A stretch of 64,000 nt of DNA from Anseranas semipalmata (lineage: Eukaryota; Chordata; Aves; Anseriformes; Anseranatidae), in contig VXAA01003922.1 in the NCBI GenBank assembly GCA_013399115.1, positions 1-64,000 of the forward strand, given 5' to 3'. A program made the translations under genes and the position numbers. Positions 36,801 to 49,886 of the stretch are shown piece after piece (position 1 is the stretch's first letter; every line of letters starts with the position of its first letter). The notes under the pieces were generated by a model that saw only the letters and a program-made list of their open reading frames with translations, was not told where the DNA came from and did no database searches.

Positions 36801-39602
36801 GTTGGTCCTGTTTCACCAGAGTAAGAAAGCTGGAATAATGTGTCCTAAAAACAGTGGTGGCAATCCTCTAACAACACATAAGTTGTTAGTATTTTGAAAA
36901 AAGAAAAACAAACCTTCTTTTTTCAGTTTGCTGAATTATATAACAAAATGTTGACTTTATGTTTTACCTTGCCCAATTTGCTATGTGCAGAAGTCACTGC
37001 AGGTTCAATTTTCACAATTTTGCTGCAAGTATTTTTCAGGCTCCAAAATTGTGGTTAAAAGAATTTCTGGAAGGATATTATTATGATTGATCCCATTTTA
37101 TTTCTTAAAGTCAACAAATGCTTCTAATGTGTTTCTGGATACATCTCTGTAACATGAAATGAGATCTTTAGTTATAATGTTTTAGAAAAGATATTGGAGA
37201 TTTCTTTCTGTTTCTGAAGTCTGTTTCTTCTCCACCATTCATTTTAGCAGTATCATACTGATGTCTCAAAGAAAATGGCTATAGCTTTGCACATGAGCTA
37301 GAAGTGAAATAACATCATAAAGCACTAATTGTTATGAAAGGAAGCTAATGCAGTTCAGTCATACTGGGGGAAGATTATTTTATTTTATTTTTTATGTGGC
37401 TATGCCTATGAAGTACAGAGTACAGAAGTTACTGAAGAATTTGGAATTTCCTGAAAAGAGGTATAGAAGTTACTGAACCCAGCAGATATTTGCAATCATT
37501 CTCCTGCCTGGTGTAGCCATCCTTATGTGAAGTAGCTGTCAAAGAGAATATAATATTAGACAAAACATTTTTTTTCTTATTCTGGCATGAGCAGGTTAAA
37601 TGAATTTGCTGAACTGAGAGAAAATGCAGTCAGTCTGGGTTAGCTCCGTTACCAAGTGTTAGAAGCATTCGAAGTAAATGTAGGAGAGCAAACAGTCACA
37701 GATGCTAAGAGGCTTTAAATCTGTTAACCACTGATTTATTTCCTGGAAAACTCCCAGCTGGTGTCTTAGTCTTTCTTCTGAAATAATAATTAAAAACACA
37801 ATCATGGATATTAATTAAAATAAATCACCTTGCCTGAAATACCTTCTCTAAACATACTGTCTCTTGGAGCAGGAAATAGGCAGATATGTGTCCTTGCTTT
37901 CTCTTAACTTGGGGCTTGCTTTCTCCTGAAGCAGGAAAGAAAATACAGAAAAAAGAAAGTTCACCTGGGGAACACAGTAATGCAAAATTATCTTAATTTC
38001 CCTTCTGCTATTTCCAGGGTCAGCCTTCAAAATGGGACATGGTTGGAGTGGATATGAGGTTCAGGGATATGTTGGGAGTCTTTGTAAAAATTTGAATCTG
38101 CTCATAAAGCCTCAGACTGCTCAGGAACAGCAGAAGCTCAAATGATGCTTGACTTCACCAAGTGTGACACCCTGAAGGGTACCACATGCCAACCTGGCAC
38201 AAGGAGATAAAATTCAAAGCTGGCACATATATCAAACAACCAACGTTTCTCATTAGGCAAAGTCTGCATCTTCCATAATACTACATCTGACTCATTCCTG
38301 GAAATGACCTCAAAAAAATAGTTCAGATGGAAGGATCCTTTCAGCTACTGTGTTACTCAGCAGACTGACTGCGAGATGTGTATTTGCCTGCTGTTTTGTA
38401 GCTGAGCCCAGAAGAGTCAGGGAACAGTCAGATGTAATGAGAAAAAGCTTCTATAACAAGGGGGAAAACAGACTTAGCTAAAGCAGACCAATCAAAAATC
38501 AGGGGAAAAATCATATGTCAAGAAAACCAGAAAAGGTTTTCACTCAATCTCCACTTCCAAACAGGTGGAGAAAAACAAAAGGTGTGAAAAAACCGCACGG
38601 TATTGTAAGAAAAAGAATCACATCCAATTTATTTCAGAACTAAACTATTCTACAGGTTATTTTGTCAGCACATTGCATTGTGGGCTTACACACAATCATG
38701 AAATAGTTCTCTTTTATGTTAATCTTGTTAGCAAATTATCCTATTTTCACAGTATTGGTCACAGTCTAAACATAGGTTTTTAATTTCCTTCCACTGTTAA
38801 GTTCCCTTTGCTGTGCAGGATCAAGTGTCATTTCTACAAATAATTCTTTTGAATTCAGGGCAAGATTTACAATCAACCAGTTAAGCAACTTTCTATTCTA
38901 TACTCTCCATCTAAGACACAGTGTGTTTTCATACACCTGGAATGGTTTTCTGCAGTTTCTAAGTTGCATTCTGGACTTTCAAACATTGCTATGAATACAT
39001 GTATTCTACCAAAAAGAATGTCTGAAAGGCCCCATCCATGAGCTGAGGTCAGTGAAAACACTTTGCAGTTCCCTAGATTTTGGATTCAGTCCCAATGAAT
39101 GATCTGATCTGACACATGAGCAGACTGAACATGACAAATTAGGTTAGAAAAATCTGAGAAATGAGGTTTAATTTTCATTATTTAACTAGCTATGTATTAG
39201 CCAGCTGTTCTTGCAAATGGATCACATACAAGTTTTCCAAAATGTTAGTTTTCTTTTTCATGTAACATATGAACACTTTAAATATCAAAATTTAATAAAT
39301 GAATTACTGCAGTTAAAACAACTAATTTGTTATAAAGAATGCAAAAACTTAGCCAAATATTTATTTTCTTGCTTCCTTTGTATTAATTTCTGCTTGCATA
39401 CAAATTACAATTGTTGTCTTTTGTTTGTAAAATCTTGTTTAAGATATAATTATCTTCAAGGGAAAGAATGTCTATCTGTCTATTTTTGTAAAACAGGATG
39501 TAAGCTCCTAGTTATCTTTACATTCTTTGTCATAATAATAACAAAGGCATTCATTACTCTCTTCCATTGATAATAAAAATGTGTTGTATTTATTTTGTTT
39601 AG
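33838..39602. other. Intron, nothing recognised
   Basis: A phase 1 intron of about 5.8 kb. No transposon, RNA gene or embedded exon is recognised. Open frames near 35383-35775 and 36253-36760 lack domains. Confidence 0.65.
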
Positions 39603-39772
39603 CACAACAGTGGAGAGTGCAGGTTAAAACAGATGGAGATTCCCCAGAGCCACAGGATTGTAAAAGGACCCTCGTGATTTATGGCTCGAAGGGCAAAAGT
39701 GATGAGCTCCTGCTTTCTCCACAAAACCCAGGACATGTATGCTTTCTACCCAGAGCAACAGATGAATTCATT
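39603..39772 (+). CDS. PLAT gene, exon 7 in window (start of a W-type PLAT domain)
   Basis: A 170-bp exon, phase 1 to phase 0, acceptor TATTTTGTTTAG and donor GTAAGT. It encodes AQQWRVQVKTDGD, KRTLVIYGSKGKSDELLL, SPQNPGHV and ATDEFI. The tryptophan replacing the usual aromatic at the first strand, the absence of the G-A-x-T-D-A-N motif and the YG-x-K-G-x-S-D-E-L-L-L-x-P-x-N segment mark it as the W-type PLAT found in LOXHD1-like proteins. The matching second half follows on the exon at 46132. Confidence 0.92.
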
Positions 39773-42700
39773 GTAAGTCATAAACATACAGTACTACACA
39801 GAGCTTGTCATGACATTCCTCTCCAACCAAAAGATATGTATTAATGGAATGCTAGTTTGGTTGCTACAAATGATGTATTGCCAAAGATGGAATGATGTAA
39901 CTTTAGGTTGTGGGTCATCTTCTGCTTGTGATCCTGTTCTACTACAGCCAGCTGCAGTGTTTTCTTTGAATTTTCAGTATGTATCAGGGAGAGAAATGGT
40001 CCCTTTCATGTAATTTATTGCATTACCAGCTTGGTTTTTTTTTTTTTTTTTTAGTTCTCTAAAGATTCCTGACTTGCAGTTTATCCAAAAGCAATATACA
40101 ATTATTTCAGAATGCAGAAAATGAAAGATTGGACGGTATTCCTCTGGGACATAAGTGGCTTTTTCTTTCCTTCATTTCAGTCTTTGTAGTCTCCACTCTC
40201 CCTCAAAATACTTCTGTCCCTCAGGCCTGTAGGCAGCAGATTTTTCTGGATAATCATAAATCACAGGAGAATACATATCAAAGTGTGATGAAGGTAATCT
40301 CACTGAGGCAACAGCACGTGCACTACAAGTATTAAAATCAACCCTAACACAGTCCTGACTACCTGTACACCTCACACACATCCTGCTGCTTTGAGAGCAT
40401 TCATCTGAGGTATCCTTAATGTTCAAATTCTGTCCTGACTTGCTAGGCCACATCACTGCAAATTCTGTTCATTGGCCTGAAGTGCAGCTTCTAGATAGTC
40501 AGATGAGAGAACTAGCTTGCAATTAAAGGCAGTTTTATAAAGCTCAGAAATGCTTTTCAATGGCTGCTATAAACATTCTGAAAATAATGAAAAAACTACA
40601 TTCAAAAGACGTTTAGATGTAGAGCTTAGTGACAGGGTTTAGTGCAGGACTTGGTAGTGTTAGGTTATAGGTTGGACTGGATGAGCTTGGAGGTCTTTTC
40701 CAAGCTAAAAGGTTCTGTGATTCTGTGATTCTGTGATTTAGAAAATATTGTCAAATATTCATCATAATGACCTGATCCAGGCTGATTTTTTTAACTTTAA
40801 ATAACAAGCTAAAGCAATTTAGGAACTTTGCAGGGAGTAAATGAAAAGATGAACAGCACTAGTTAAAGACAAGAAAGCTGCTGCTTATCAGAAAACAGAC
40901 AGGAAACTCTGAGCAACAAAAGGAGCTTCCTAATCCACTGACGTAAACTGAAGAGGTCACTAGAGGCAGAGTCTGTCTATGGAGAAACCGCACCAGCTGG
41001 CTGAATTTTGGTAAGCATCATTGCATAAAGCAGACCTCTGCTACATTCAACCTGTCAGTAATTTCCCAAATGGCAGGTACTCTTTGTTAAGATTGCCTGA
41101 TTTCACTGACAGAGTACCATGCTAGGAGAAGCTTGTATTGTTATGTGTCCATCCTGGCTGTCCCCACTATTCTACTATAGTAGGAACTCTTCTATCCTAG
41201 GTACCATAATACCATATCCATCATACTGGGGTTGCCCCCCTAACGGCTTTCTAAATGCTTCTTCATACTTTGGATTGTCTTTGAGTTCTTGTCTGTATCT
41301 TACCCTTAGCTATTTGTGCTCCTGGTTTTCTTGCCTTGTATGAAAATGTTAATACTGTTTGAGCATTGTTTATTGGGCATGAAATTTTGTCTCTTTGCCA
41401 CATTGCTTACAGTGTTTTCCAGTTTTTGTGGCATTCTAAGGAAGTCAAACTGGCAGGCCTGATATATTTGGGGATTCAGATATCTTCATAAATATCCTCT
41501 TATCTTCTCTAGGTGATTCAGCTAATAAATCCAGTTTCTTTTTACTCTCCCTTTCTTTGTTCTTACTAAGGCTTTCAGAAGCTTTGCTCATGTTCTCCCA
41601 CTATAGCAGCAGGCTGGAGGCATAAGCATGATATCACCAGGAGGACAAGCTGTGAATTCAGCTTTCCAACAAGCAGCAGTAAATGAACTTTTAAACCTCC
41701 CCAAGATCCTGGTCTGAGACAAATGTCCTTAGTGCAATAAAAAGTACAACAGGTTATGTGCTGTAAGCAGCTCACACCTATTTTGAAACAGTGGGCTTAA
41801 TTTTGATCTCAGAGTTACATTTATTGCACACTGAGGAAGGCATGTAAATTCCTGATTTTCCAGGTGCTCTCACACAAATGTATGCACAGATGTGTATCGT
41901 ATTCAGAACGATTACTTGATCCAAAATATTTGAAACCAACTCCTGTGAAAGAACAGGTGTAGTTTAATTGCATGTAGCAAGAGCAAAGAATAGTTTGTTA
42001 AAAGAGACAAAATAGCAGCATGCTATCATGTTGTTGGGTTTCAGTGGTCTCAGGTAGCTGTAGTAGAGTGAGCAATCTGCTTAAATAAGAATAAATTTAA
42101 TTAGAACGCACTAGTTATAATAAATAAATTGAGAAATAAGTAAGTTTGCCTATGTTATTGAACCGTCTGGGAGCTCTAGCATTGAAAATAGCAAGGCAAG
42201 AAACCATGCCAGCTCCAATGAACAAACACATTGAAAAATAACTGGGAAAGTCTAAGTAAACAAACAGTACAACAGTAGATTTTTTTTCCTTGATATTTCA
42301 GTGATGGTAGAAATCAACAGTTGATCTCTAATGGGATGAGCAAATTTCTAAAGTATATATATATCTTTCTCCTAGTCCTCAGCATGTTTCTTGGTTGCTT
42401 ACAGAGTAAGCTTGTCAGAGCATGCTTTTAGAAAGTTCTACTGTACTGCACACTTTCTATTATACAGGTAATCATAAAATGCAAAGTTACATTGACTGAC
42501 AGATCATGGGATTTGGATCCCTAAAACTATTCTCCAGAGCACTAGCACAGGTGAAATGAGTGACAGTGCTGTAACCACAACGCTCTGCAAGTATGACTGT
42601 TCATAAATACACAACAAATATGGAATGTATTTTCAGTTAATGACTACAAGGATGACAGAAAATTTTAGACCACATAATGCAATATGCTGTGTATTTTCCA

Positions 42701-45700
42701 CAGTGTGGGATGATGCTCCGGACAACAAGTAGGATTTCTGGAGTTTCTGACAGAAAGCTGTTCAGTTGAATTTTAGGATGCTTTGACCACACCCTTTATA
42801 ACTAGAATCATTTATGCACAGATTTTCTTTTTTTTTCTTTTTTTTTTTTTTTAACAGGGAAGTAATAAAGAATTTAATTTAAGTGCACACCCAACAATAA
42901 GTTTTACAAAGCTTTAATTACATTAGGCTTGATGCCTTTGGACAAGCCCCGTGTGATTCAAAAAGGAAAATGTTTAAAATATTATGAAATTTTCTAATCA
43001 TTTTCATCAGTTACCTTTCTCTGAGAGCTTCAAAACCCCAGTGACTTTGCCAATGCATCCTCTTAATTATAAGAACTATGCTTCCAATCCCTAACATTCT
43101 GTGATTTTTTGTGATTCTGTGATTCCTTCAGTCATGTAATGGAGAAATACTGTGTTATTTAGTATATGACAAATCACATCCAACTGAGCTCAGATTTCTA
43201 GTATTGAATATTACATAAAACTGTTCATAAGAAATAAATGTGGATAAATTAATTAGGAAATTTTAATCATGAATTAAAATGAGGTAAATAGTTTCCTCTC
43301 GCAAACATTCTGTAAACTGAAAAAGAGGATGTTAATTGAATATGTACTTTGTGATGGATTATTTGTCTGTCTCTGTGTTGAAGGTCATTTTGCATCAATT
43401 AATAGACATGGATTTAAGGAAAAGCCAATTATGGGATCAAGATAGGATATCATATTCCAAAGGGAAACTGACCATATTAAATTGCTCAGAAAAGGATCAT
43501 GAGCATGATATAATGACAATGTTCTGTTACATTGATGGAGTTGAACAGAAAGGATAATAATGGCCAGAACTGTGGAAAAAAATCCCAAACAAACATGAAA
43601 AGTGGAGAAATATCTAATACATTCAATTGGAAATATTTGGTGTTTAACTCAACAGATCATGGACAGTGTGATTGCTAGTGCTTGCTGGTTCAAAGGCATG
43701 GAATTCACTGAAATTGTGGTTCTAGAAAAAGAAGGGAAAACAGTGTTTTTTAAATACTCTATCCTGTGTTCTGAAATTATTTTCCTATATCCTATCTGTG
43801 CATTTCCTACAATGATTATAGAACATGTCTTTATGAGAATTTAGAAGTCCAGAGAATTGCAAATTTGGGTAACAGAAGAGAAAGTAAAATGTGAGGTACA
43901 GCTTGTGCTGCTAAATAAAAATAACCAAGTTCTGTAATGTTGCAATTCCAAACCACAGAGCTTTAGTGAATGAGTGGTGCGTGGCATTTAGAGTAGCTGT
44001 GTGATGCAGTCATGAGGTCCATCTGCAAGAAAGAAAATCTGCAGGCAATCATTTTAGAAATCAGTAGTCCAGTTCTGCAAGAGCAGAAGCATTGATTTTA
44101 TTGTCTGTGAAGGGACCATAGTTTAGACGGATGAAAAAGCTGCGCGCTCTCCTCTTGATGAACCCAGATAGTTCCCATTAAGGTTAATAAGAGATGAATG
44201 CACATTTTAAGATGAATTAGACCATTTACCATGCCATAGCTAATGATATCATTTGCAGCATACACAACATGAATGAAAAACTCTTGACAAGAAATTCTGC
44301 CTACATATTTCCTTTTTTATGGAGACCAAGTCAGGATGTGAGGATGTGGTAAATCCAAGAGGCATAACCCTTCTCACATGTGCATCACAGGCTGGGATGA
44401 CCTTAAATTCTGTATACATGACAGCATATAGGCAAGCAGGGCAGGCTAGGCTCAGAGGACAAGTCTGATGCCCTCTTTGATGTAAAGCTACAGTTGTGTG
44501 GCTATTGTACATGCTGTGGAGTTACATTTCAGGAGCTGAGAGATTCCCTGCAGCCTTGGGGCTGCAGGACCATCACAGAACCATGTCCATGCTACTGCTG
44601 TTACATAGACAGTAGGAGGGAAGTCTTCCCTGGTCCTTACAGAACCATACCTTGAATCCTGAATTTTTTTTTGAGTGACATGGCAACCTCTTTTGACACT
44701 TATCTTAAGAAATTCAGACTGAAAGGTATCTTTTAAGTCATCAGGTGCAATTTCTTGCCACATTTCATAAGTTCTACTTCATAAACAGATCAAGCTTCTG
44801 TGAAATGATTTTGGCAGGTTGCTATTTTTTTAATTAACAGTTCCTCTTCATACACTGCTGTTTTACAATTTTTTTATCTACATAACATTTATTAATGAGG
44901 GTAGCCAACTTTCTCCCAGAATGACAAAAACATGCTTTTTACACTGTTCTTCCCTAATAAGAGTAATGTAACTAGTATTTCCCTACATGTATGTCTACAC
45001 TGAGCAAAGGCACATGAACTAGCTTTAAGCAAGGTAAGTCAGCACTTAAGGATTGTCAAGAGCAGAGCTGTGTTGAGAAGCAGAATAAATTAAGCTTTTA
45101 GGAGCTCTATGCTGTGTCTTAAGAGCCAGTCTGCTGGTGGTTCTAGAGCATGGTTCCGTAAGACTAACTTCAGAATCTTACAATGATGCTACTGGGTGCA
45201 TAAAGGATTTATTTCCTGGCAATAGTCACCGAAGCTTATATTGTAGCTGGTCTGGGAAAAAAATGCAATAGGTAGGAAGAACAAGGCCATTGGCAACATT
45301 TGCTGTTTTGATACCCCTTAAAAATAATTGTTACCTTTTTTAGAATAGTTCTGTTTTCTGTTTCACTTGAAATTCCTTTCCCACCATGTCTTTCTTGCAG
45401 TTGCCCAGTGTAAGGCTGCAGCACTCTACTTCCTGGGGCTCAGAAGACTTGTGCAGCTGCTAATGTCGTGCAGATTATTAGAGCTTGATGCAGTTTGATC
45501 ATCCCAATTCCCACAGCTCTAGGTTGGATGGTTTAACCACATCTCACAGCAGCCTACAGTCAGCAACCAGATATTGAATTTCTCATAAGTAATATGGGAA
45601 GAGGACTATGCTGTTCTACAGAGTTATTTCTGTAACATTCATGATTCACGTTTGTGCAGAAATATCCCTCCTCTTTTCCTCAGAAGTGGTTATAAAGTAA

Positions 45701-46131
45701 TTTCATGTTTTAAATCCAATCATTTTGCAAATGAGAATTTAGTTAAAACTTTCTCTGCTCATGGTAATTATCATTAATTTTAATACATAACGTGACTGCT
45801 GATATCAGAGCCTTTAATTGTAAGTTAACACACTCCAGTAGGGTCATAGCTTTACATATTACCTTTTGTCTTATGCACAGATATTACTAATTTTAATCTT
45901 GACTAATGTTAAAGTATCATGCTCACATTGCTAATAAGAGAACAGAAGGAAATAAAGGAGGCAACCTCACCCATGGAGAAGAAAAAGATGGATTCCCTTA
46001 TCATAAACATCCTAGCCTACGACTCAGCTTCTCCATTGGCTGATGTTAAGTTAAGGTATTCTACAGCTGGGAAAATCTCTGTGAGTGAAGTGGTCCTGAC
46101 AGCACACTCTTCCTTATGATATTTGTTGCAG
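39773..46131. other. Large intron with one CR1 fragment
   Basis: A phase 0 intron of about 6.4 kb. Apart from the CR1 3' end near 40601 and T runs (for example 42829-42852) I recognise nothing. A short GTGATTCTGTGATT stretch near 43112 resembles a CR1 tail but has no CR1 body. Confidence 0.65.
40601..40740 (+). mobile_element. CR1 3'-end fragment, forward orientation
   Basis: It starts near TTCAAAAGACGTTTAGATGT, continues through GGTTGGACTGGATGAGCTTG and GAGGTCTTTTCCAAGC, and ends in three tandem TTCTGTGA tail units. This is the last 140 bp of a severely 5'-truncated CR1 insertion; the well-kept tail suggests moderate age. Confidence 0.93.
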
Positions 46132-46351
46132 GTTGAGACTGGAGATGTGGGAGATGTATACAAGATTCGGGTCAGCTGTGATAGTGTGCCAGGCTTTGAG
46201 GGCTGGCATTTGAAGTCTTTCCACTTAGAAGAGCTACATACAAAACAAAAAATGAACTTTGACTGTAACTGCTGGCTCTCTCTTAGCAGAGAAGACAAGG
46301 AGTTAGTGAAAGAATTCCCTGCAGTCAATGAGGATCAGAAAACATTGCCAG
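46132..46351 (+). CDS. PLAT gene, exon 8 in window (second half of W-type PLAT)
   Basis: A 220-bp exon, phase 0 to phase 1, acceptor TTGTTGCAG and donor GTAAAA. It encodes 73 residues starting VETGDVGDVYKIRVSCDS, then GWHLKSFHLEEL, KMNFDCNCWLSLSREDKELV and DQKTLPG. It completes the W-type domain begun at 39603. The central turn lacks the H-D-N-x-G seen at 14278, but the YKIRV, GWHL and F-x-C-N-x-W-L landmarks are kept. Four cysteines lie in the exon, a pair in the CNC of the final strand. Confidence 0.92.
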
Positions 46352-47692
46352 GTAAAAACAGTGAGGAGATATGAACAGTGCAAACAAACCTCTTGAAAAG
46401 AAATCAACAGCACATAAATAATATAGCACTTGGTCTGCATTTGATATCTTCAATGGCTCTCTGGCAACTGTCTTCATACATGCACTGCAAAACTGCTGAC
46501 CATTTAAGAAATTTTAATTTTCCAGTTAAGTGGCAAATTGGGTTTCACAGTTGCTAAATCTTCTGCATGATTCTGTGTGCAAAACTGAAGAATATAATTA
46601 TATTTTTTAAAGATAAAGCACATGTTCAAAGCTATGTAAATGATTTGTGGTAGATCTACTGTTCAATTACTTAGAGCTTATAATAGTTTTAGTTACTAAC
46701 AGGAGGAATTCTCATTGTACAAAAAGTTTTGTATTTGTTTTTCCCTAAGGCCTTTTTTTTGACGTGCTGAGAGTTTCAGAGTATATTCAGAAATGCTCTT
46801 GGAATGTGAAGGCCTGTAGAAGCACTGCATTTGTTCAGAAAAGTTGGCAGTTACACATGAGATAAAAGTAATTGGAGACATGACTGCTTTCCTAAACTAA
46901 CGTTCCAGAAGTTCTAGTCCCTGAATGTCTCAAACCTATTCACAACCTTAAAAGAAACTATAGCATTAAGTTAGTTAAATGATGGGTCAGCAGGACGGTA
47001 TATTAAAAATTACATTTGAAAAAATGTGGTCATTTGTTTAGTCTAAGTAGGAATGCATGTGCAATTTATTGCACATGCATAAAATTCTCAGCAGAAAATC
47101 CAAATCTGACTGTGTAGATTGAGAGAAGAAAGTGTGTATATACAGGAACAATATAGAGGCAAAGAAATTTTACAGTTGTTGTCACAAACCTTAAATTAAT
47201 AAGTTCATTTGGTGAATTTTTATGCTTATATGTCCTGTCATGCATCCAGTCTCTGTTATTCTAATTTGCATAAACTTTTACATAGTGGTTTATTCATTGA
47301 CATGTGATGCTTATTAACTACTGCAAAGACCATTCAGTTTCTAACAGTCCCTGAAGAAACTCAGATGAGATCCTATTTTCTAGGTCTTGCGCAGTAAAAT
47401 AGGATTGGACAGAATTTCTCTGGATATTGATAATTCTAAGCTGCAAAAGTCTAAGTTGTCTGAGTCCAATTTCATTTGAATTACTAAGGAAGCTAATGGA
47501 AAGACATCATTGAGCATAGCTTCAAGACATCACATTCACAAAGATTAACCTGAGTATTTTAGAATTTTTGGTAGTTGCAGAAATAAAAACAAATCGTAGT
47601 CTTACTAAATACCTTCATAGCTGTTTTCCTTTAAGTACACACTTGTAAGTCACCTGTTTTGTTTTGTTTTATTTTATTTTTTGTTTGTACAG
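46352..47692. other. Intron, nothing recognised
   Basis: A phase 1 intron of about 1.3 kb without recognisable repeats; its 3' end has a T/A-rich tract of TTTTG and TTTTA units before the acceptor. Confidence 0.8.
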
Positions 47693-47847
47693 TCCATAAG
47701 TATGTTGTCTCTGTACATACTGGTGACTGCTGGGGAGCAGAAACCTTTGCAAATGTTTACATCACTCTTTATGGCACAAGAGGTGACACGGGTGTGAGGA
47801 AACTTCATACATCTTTAACAAAAGGAAGAAAATTTCAAAGGAATAAG
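47693..47847 (+). CDS. PLAT gene, exon 9 in window (start of regular PLAT domain)
   Basis: A 155-bp exon, phase 1 to phase 0, acceptor TTTGTACAG and donor GTAACG. It encodes VHKYVVSVHTGD, WGAETFANVYITLYGTRGD, TGVRKLHTS and KFQRNK. This is the most canonical PLAT start in the window, with the Y-G-T-R-G-D-T-G-x-R-K-L signature. It is the same size and phase as the exon at 25316, its counterpart in the preceding two-domain unit. Confidence 0.96.
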
Positions 47848-49672
47848 GTAACGGCACAAAAAATGCTGTCTTACATGTGCAGAAGCTAGCACTGCCTCCA
47901 CTGTGTCCCTAAATGCCTGCTCAGACTACACTTGCTATAGATGAGCAAGAATATGGAAACAGAATTTGTCTTCCAGATATTCACAGCAGACCAATGCCAG
48001 CGTTGTTTCCTTCCTGTACAAGTACATCCACACACGATAATTAGGGCTCTGTATGAACACATACAAAGCAGATTCCTGGGAGAACCTCTGTGATCATGCC
48101 TCTTAGTTCTTCTATTCCAAATTTAGGACAGCATGAATAGCAAAGAATTAAAAATTATAGATACAAAATTAGTTACAGAAATTGTTGTGAGACTGTAGCA
48201 TTCAGTGCTGTTTCTGTAATCCTAATCCCACATGAAACACTAACTTAATGTCTACTCAGTAACTTTAGACAAGAGACAAGAATTTCTCTTACAGAAGAGA
48301 ATGCACATTAAAATTTTGCTTCTAGATGACCCATAACAATGCAATTCTTCTATTGTGCATTAAACTTTCATAAGCTCACTGAGGATTTAAATTTAAAAAA
48401 GCATATCATCTTATTTTTGCTCACTACCAAGATGAACATTATCAAGGACAGTCTTAGATTTCTGTGAAATAATGTCATTGAACAATTACCACAGCACTGG
48501 ATTCAGTACAAACTGAGGGAATTTCTAAAATTGATTTTCCGTATATCTCAGGGCTATGTCTATTTGCACTTTACAATAATTATTTTATTTTACCTTCATG
48601 CACAGATTAATTCCCTAAAATGTCTTAATTAAAAAAGTTAATGATTTCTGCTTACTATCTGACTGTCAAGTCCTGACTATTGTTAAAAAGAAATTTGGTA
48701 TTTTTGTCATAAAAAAGTACTTTTCATGTTAGCAACAGAAAAGCTATTTCTCCAATATTTTTATTTTAAAAGTAGCACAGACAACAGATAGGACTTTGGC
48801 AAGACCTGCATTTTTTTGAGATCAATTTGCCAATAACTTCTTGTTAATTGCCCTTTCAGCAGGTTTCATAAGTTCCTACTATTGAGTCAATGTTTTATTG
48901 GGATGACATTGTTAATTATAATCCTAGATATTGGTGTTTAAACTCCAGTTGTTCATAGCCTTGTTGACCTTTATAATCTGATGTCCCCTGATGCCTTGTC
49001 CCCTGATGCCTGTGTTTACTTCTCTTTTACTCTGACTTTTCCGTTCTGCTTCAGCAGAATGCCTGAATACCAGAATACCTGGTCTTTTGCTCAAATTTCT
49101 TCACATTCTCGCCATTCGTCTTAACCTCTCTTCTCTTGCTTACTCTTTCAGTTTTCTGTTTCTGCAATAATTTCCATTTTGTAAGAAAAACAAAACTGAC
49201 TATTGGAGAAGAATTTAGAAAGCTATCTGGTAGTGAAGACCCTCTTTCTAGATTTCTAACTTTTCTTTAGGACTATTAATATAAGTAAAATCAAAATGAT
49301 GTATAAAATCTAAATTTGCCCGATACGTTTTAGCAACTGGAAGTGTCCTGAAAGAAATTTGATTAGAACTGAAATCTCGTTATAACTGTTTGCCTGTCAG
49401 AAGGTTGAAGTATATGTATTTTAATGTGATATGAAATGATTGAAGAAATACATATTGTCCAAAGATCAGATGAAGTTACGATACATCATTAATAATAAGT
49501 GGAATTCAATGTTAGACGGTGTGCTTTCTTAGATTCAGAGGGGAGATGTTATGTTAAATGTTACAAAAAAAAAAAAAANACATATTTATATCCTCAGCAG
49601 AATCCAAGCTAAGTTTTGAATTCAAGCATATTTGGGTCCAAATTTTTTATTAAGTATTTCCCTTTTTTGCAG
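47848..49672. other. Intron, nothing recognised
   Basis: A phase 0 intron of about 1.8 kb. An undetermined base sits in an A run at 49579. A short imperfect duplication, TGTCCCCTGATGCC, occurs twice near 48982-49012. Confidence 0.75.
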
Positions 49673-49886
49673 GTGGATTCATTTTTGGTGGAAGCTGTTT
49701 CTCTGAGTCGTTTGCAAAAAGTGGTCATAGGACATGATGGAGAAGGATATGGGGCTGGGATGTACCTCAAAATGGTAACAGTCAGGGAATCACAAGACTC
49801 AGACAAAGAGTGGGTCTTCCCATGGTGGAACTGGCTTGATACTCATCTGGGATTATGTGAGACTGTTTGTGAGATAGTTACAGTTG
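49673..49886 (+). CDS. PLAT gene, exon 10 in window (second half of regular PLAT, undivided)
   Basis: A 214-bp exon, phase 0 to phase 1, acceptor CCTTTTTTGCAG and donor GTAAGC. It encodes VDSFLVEAVSLSRLQKVVIG, HDGEGYGAGMYL, VTVRES, VFPWWNWLD and CETVCEIVTV. In a single exon it carries what the preceding regular PLAT spreads over three exons (79, 82 and 56 bp, total 217). The C-terminal part has an additional tryptophan (PWWNWLD) where F-P-C-N-R-W-L-D is usual, and lacks the acidic D-D-G. Confidence 0.95.

Noticed and set aside
43096..43125. Possible CR1 tail (GTGATTCTGTGATT)
   Set aside because: No CR1 body next to it; too short to call.
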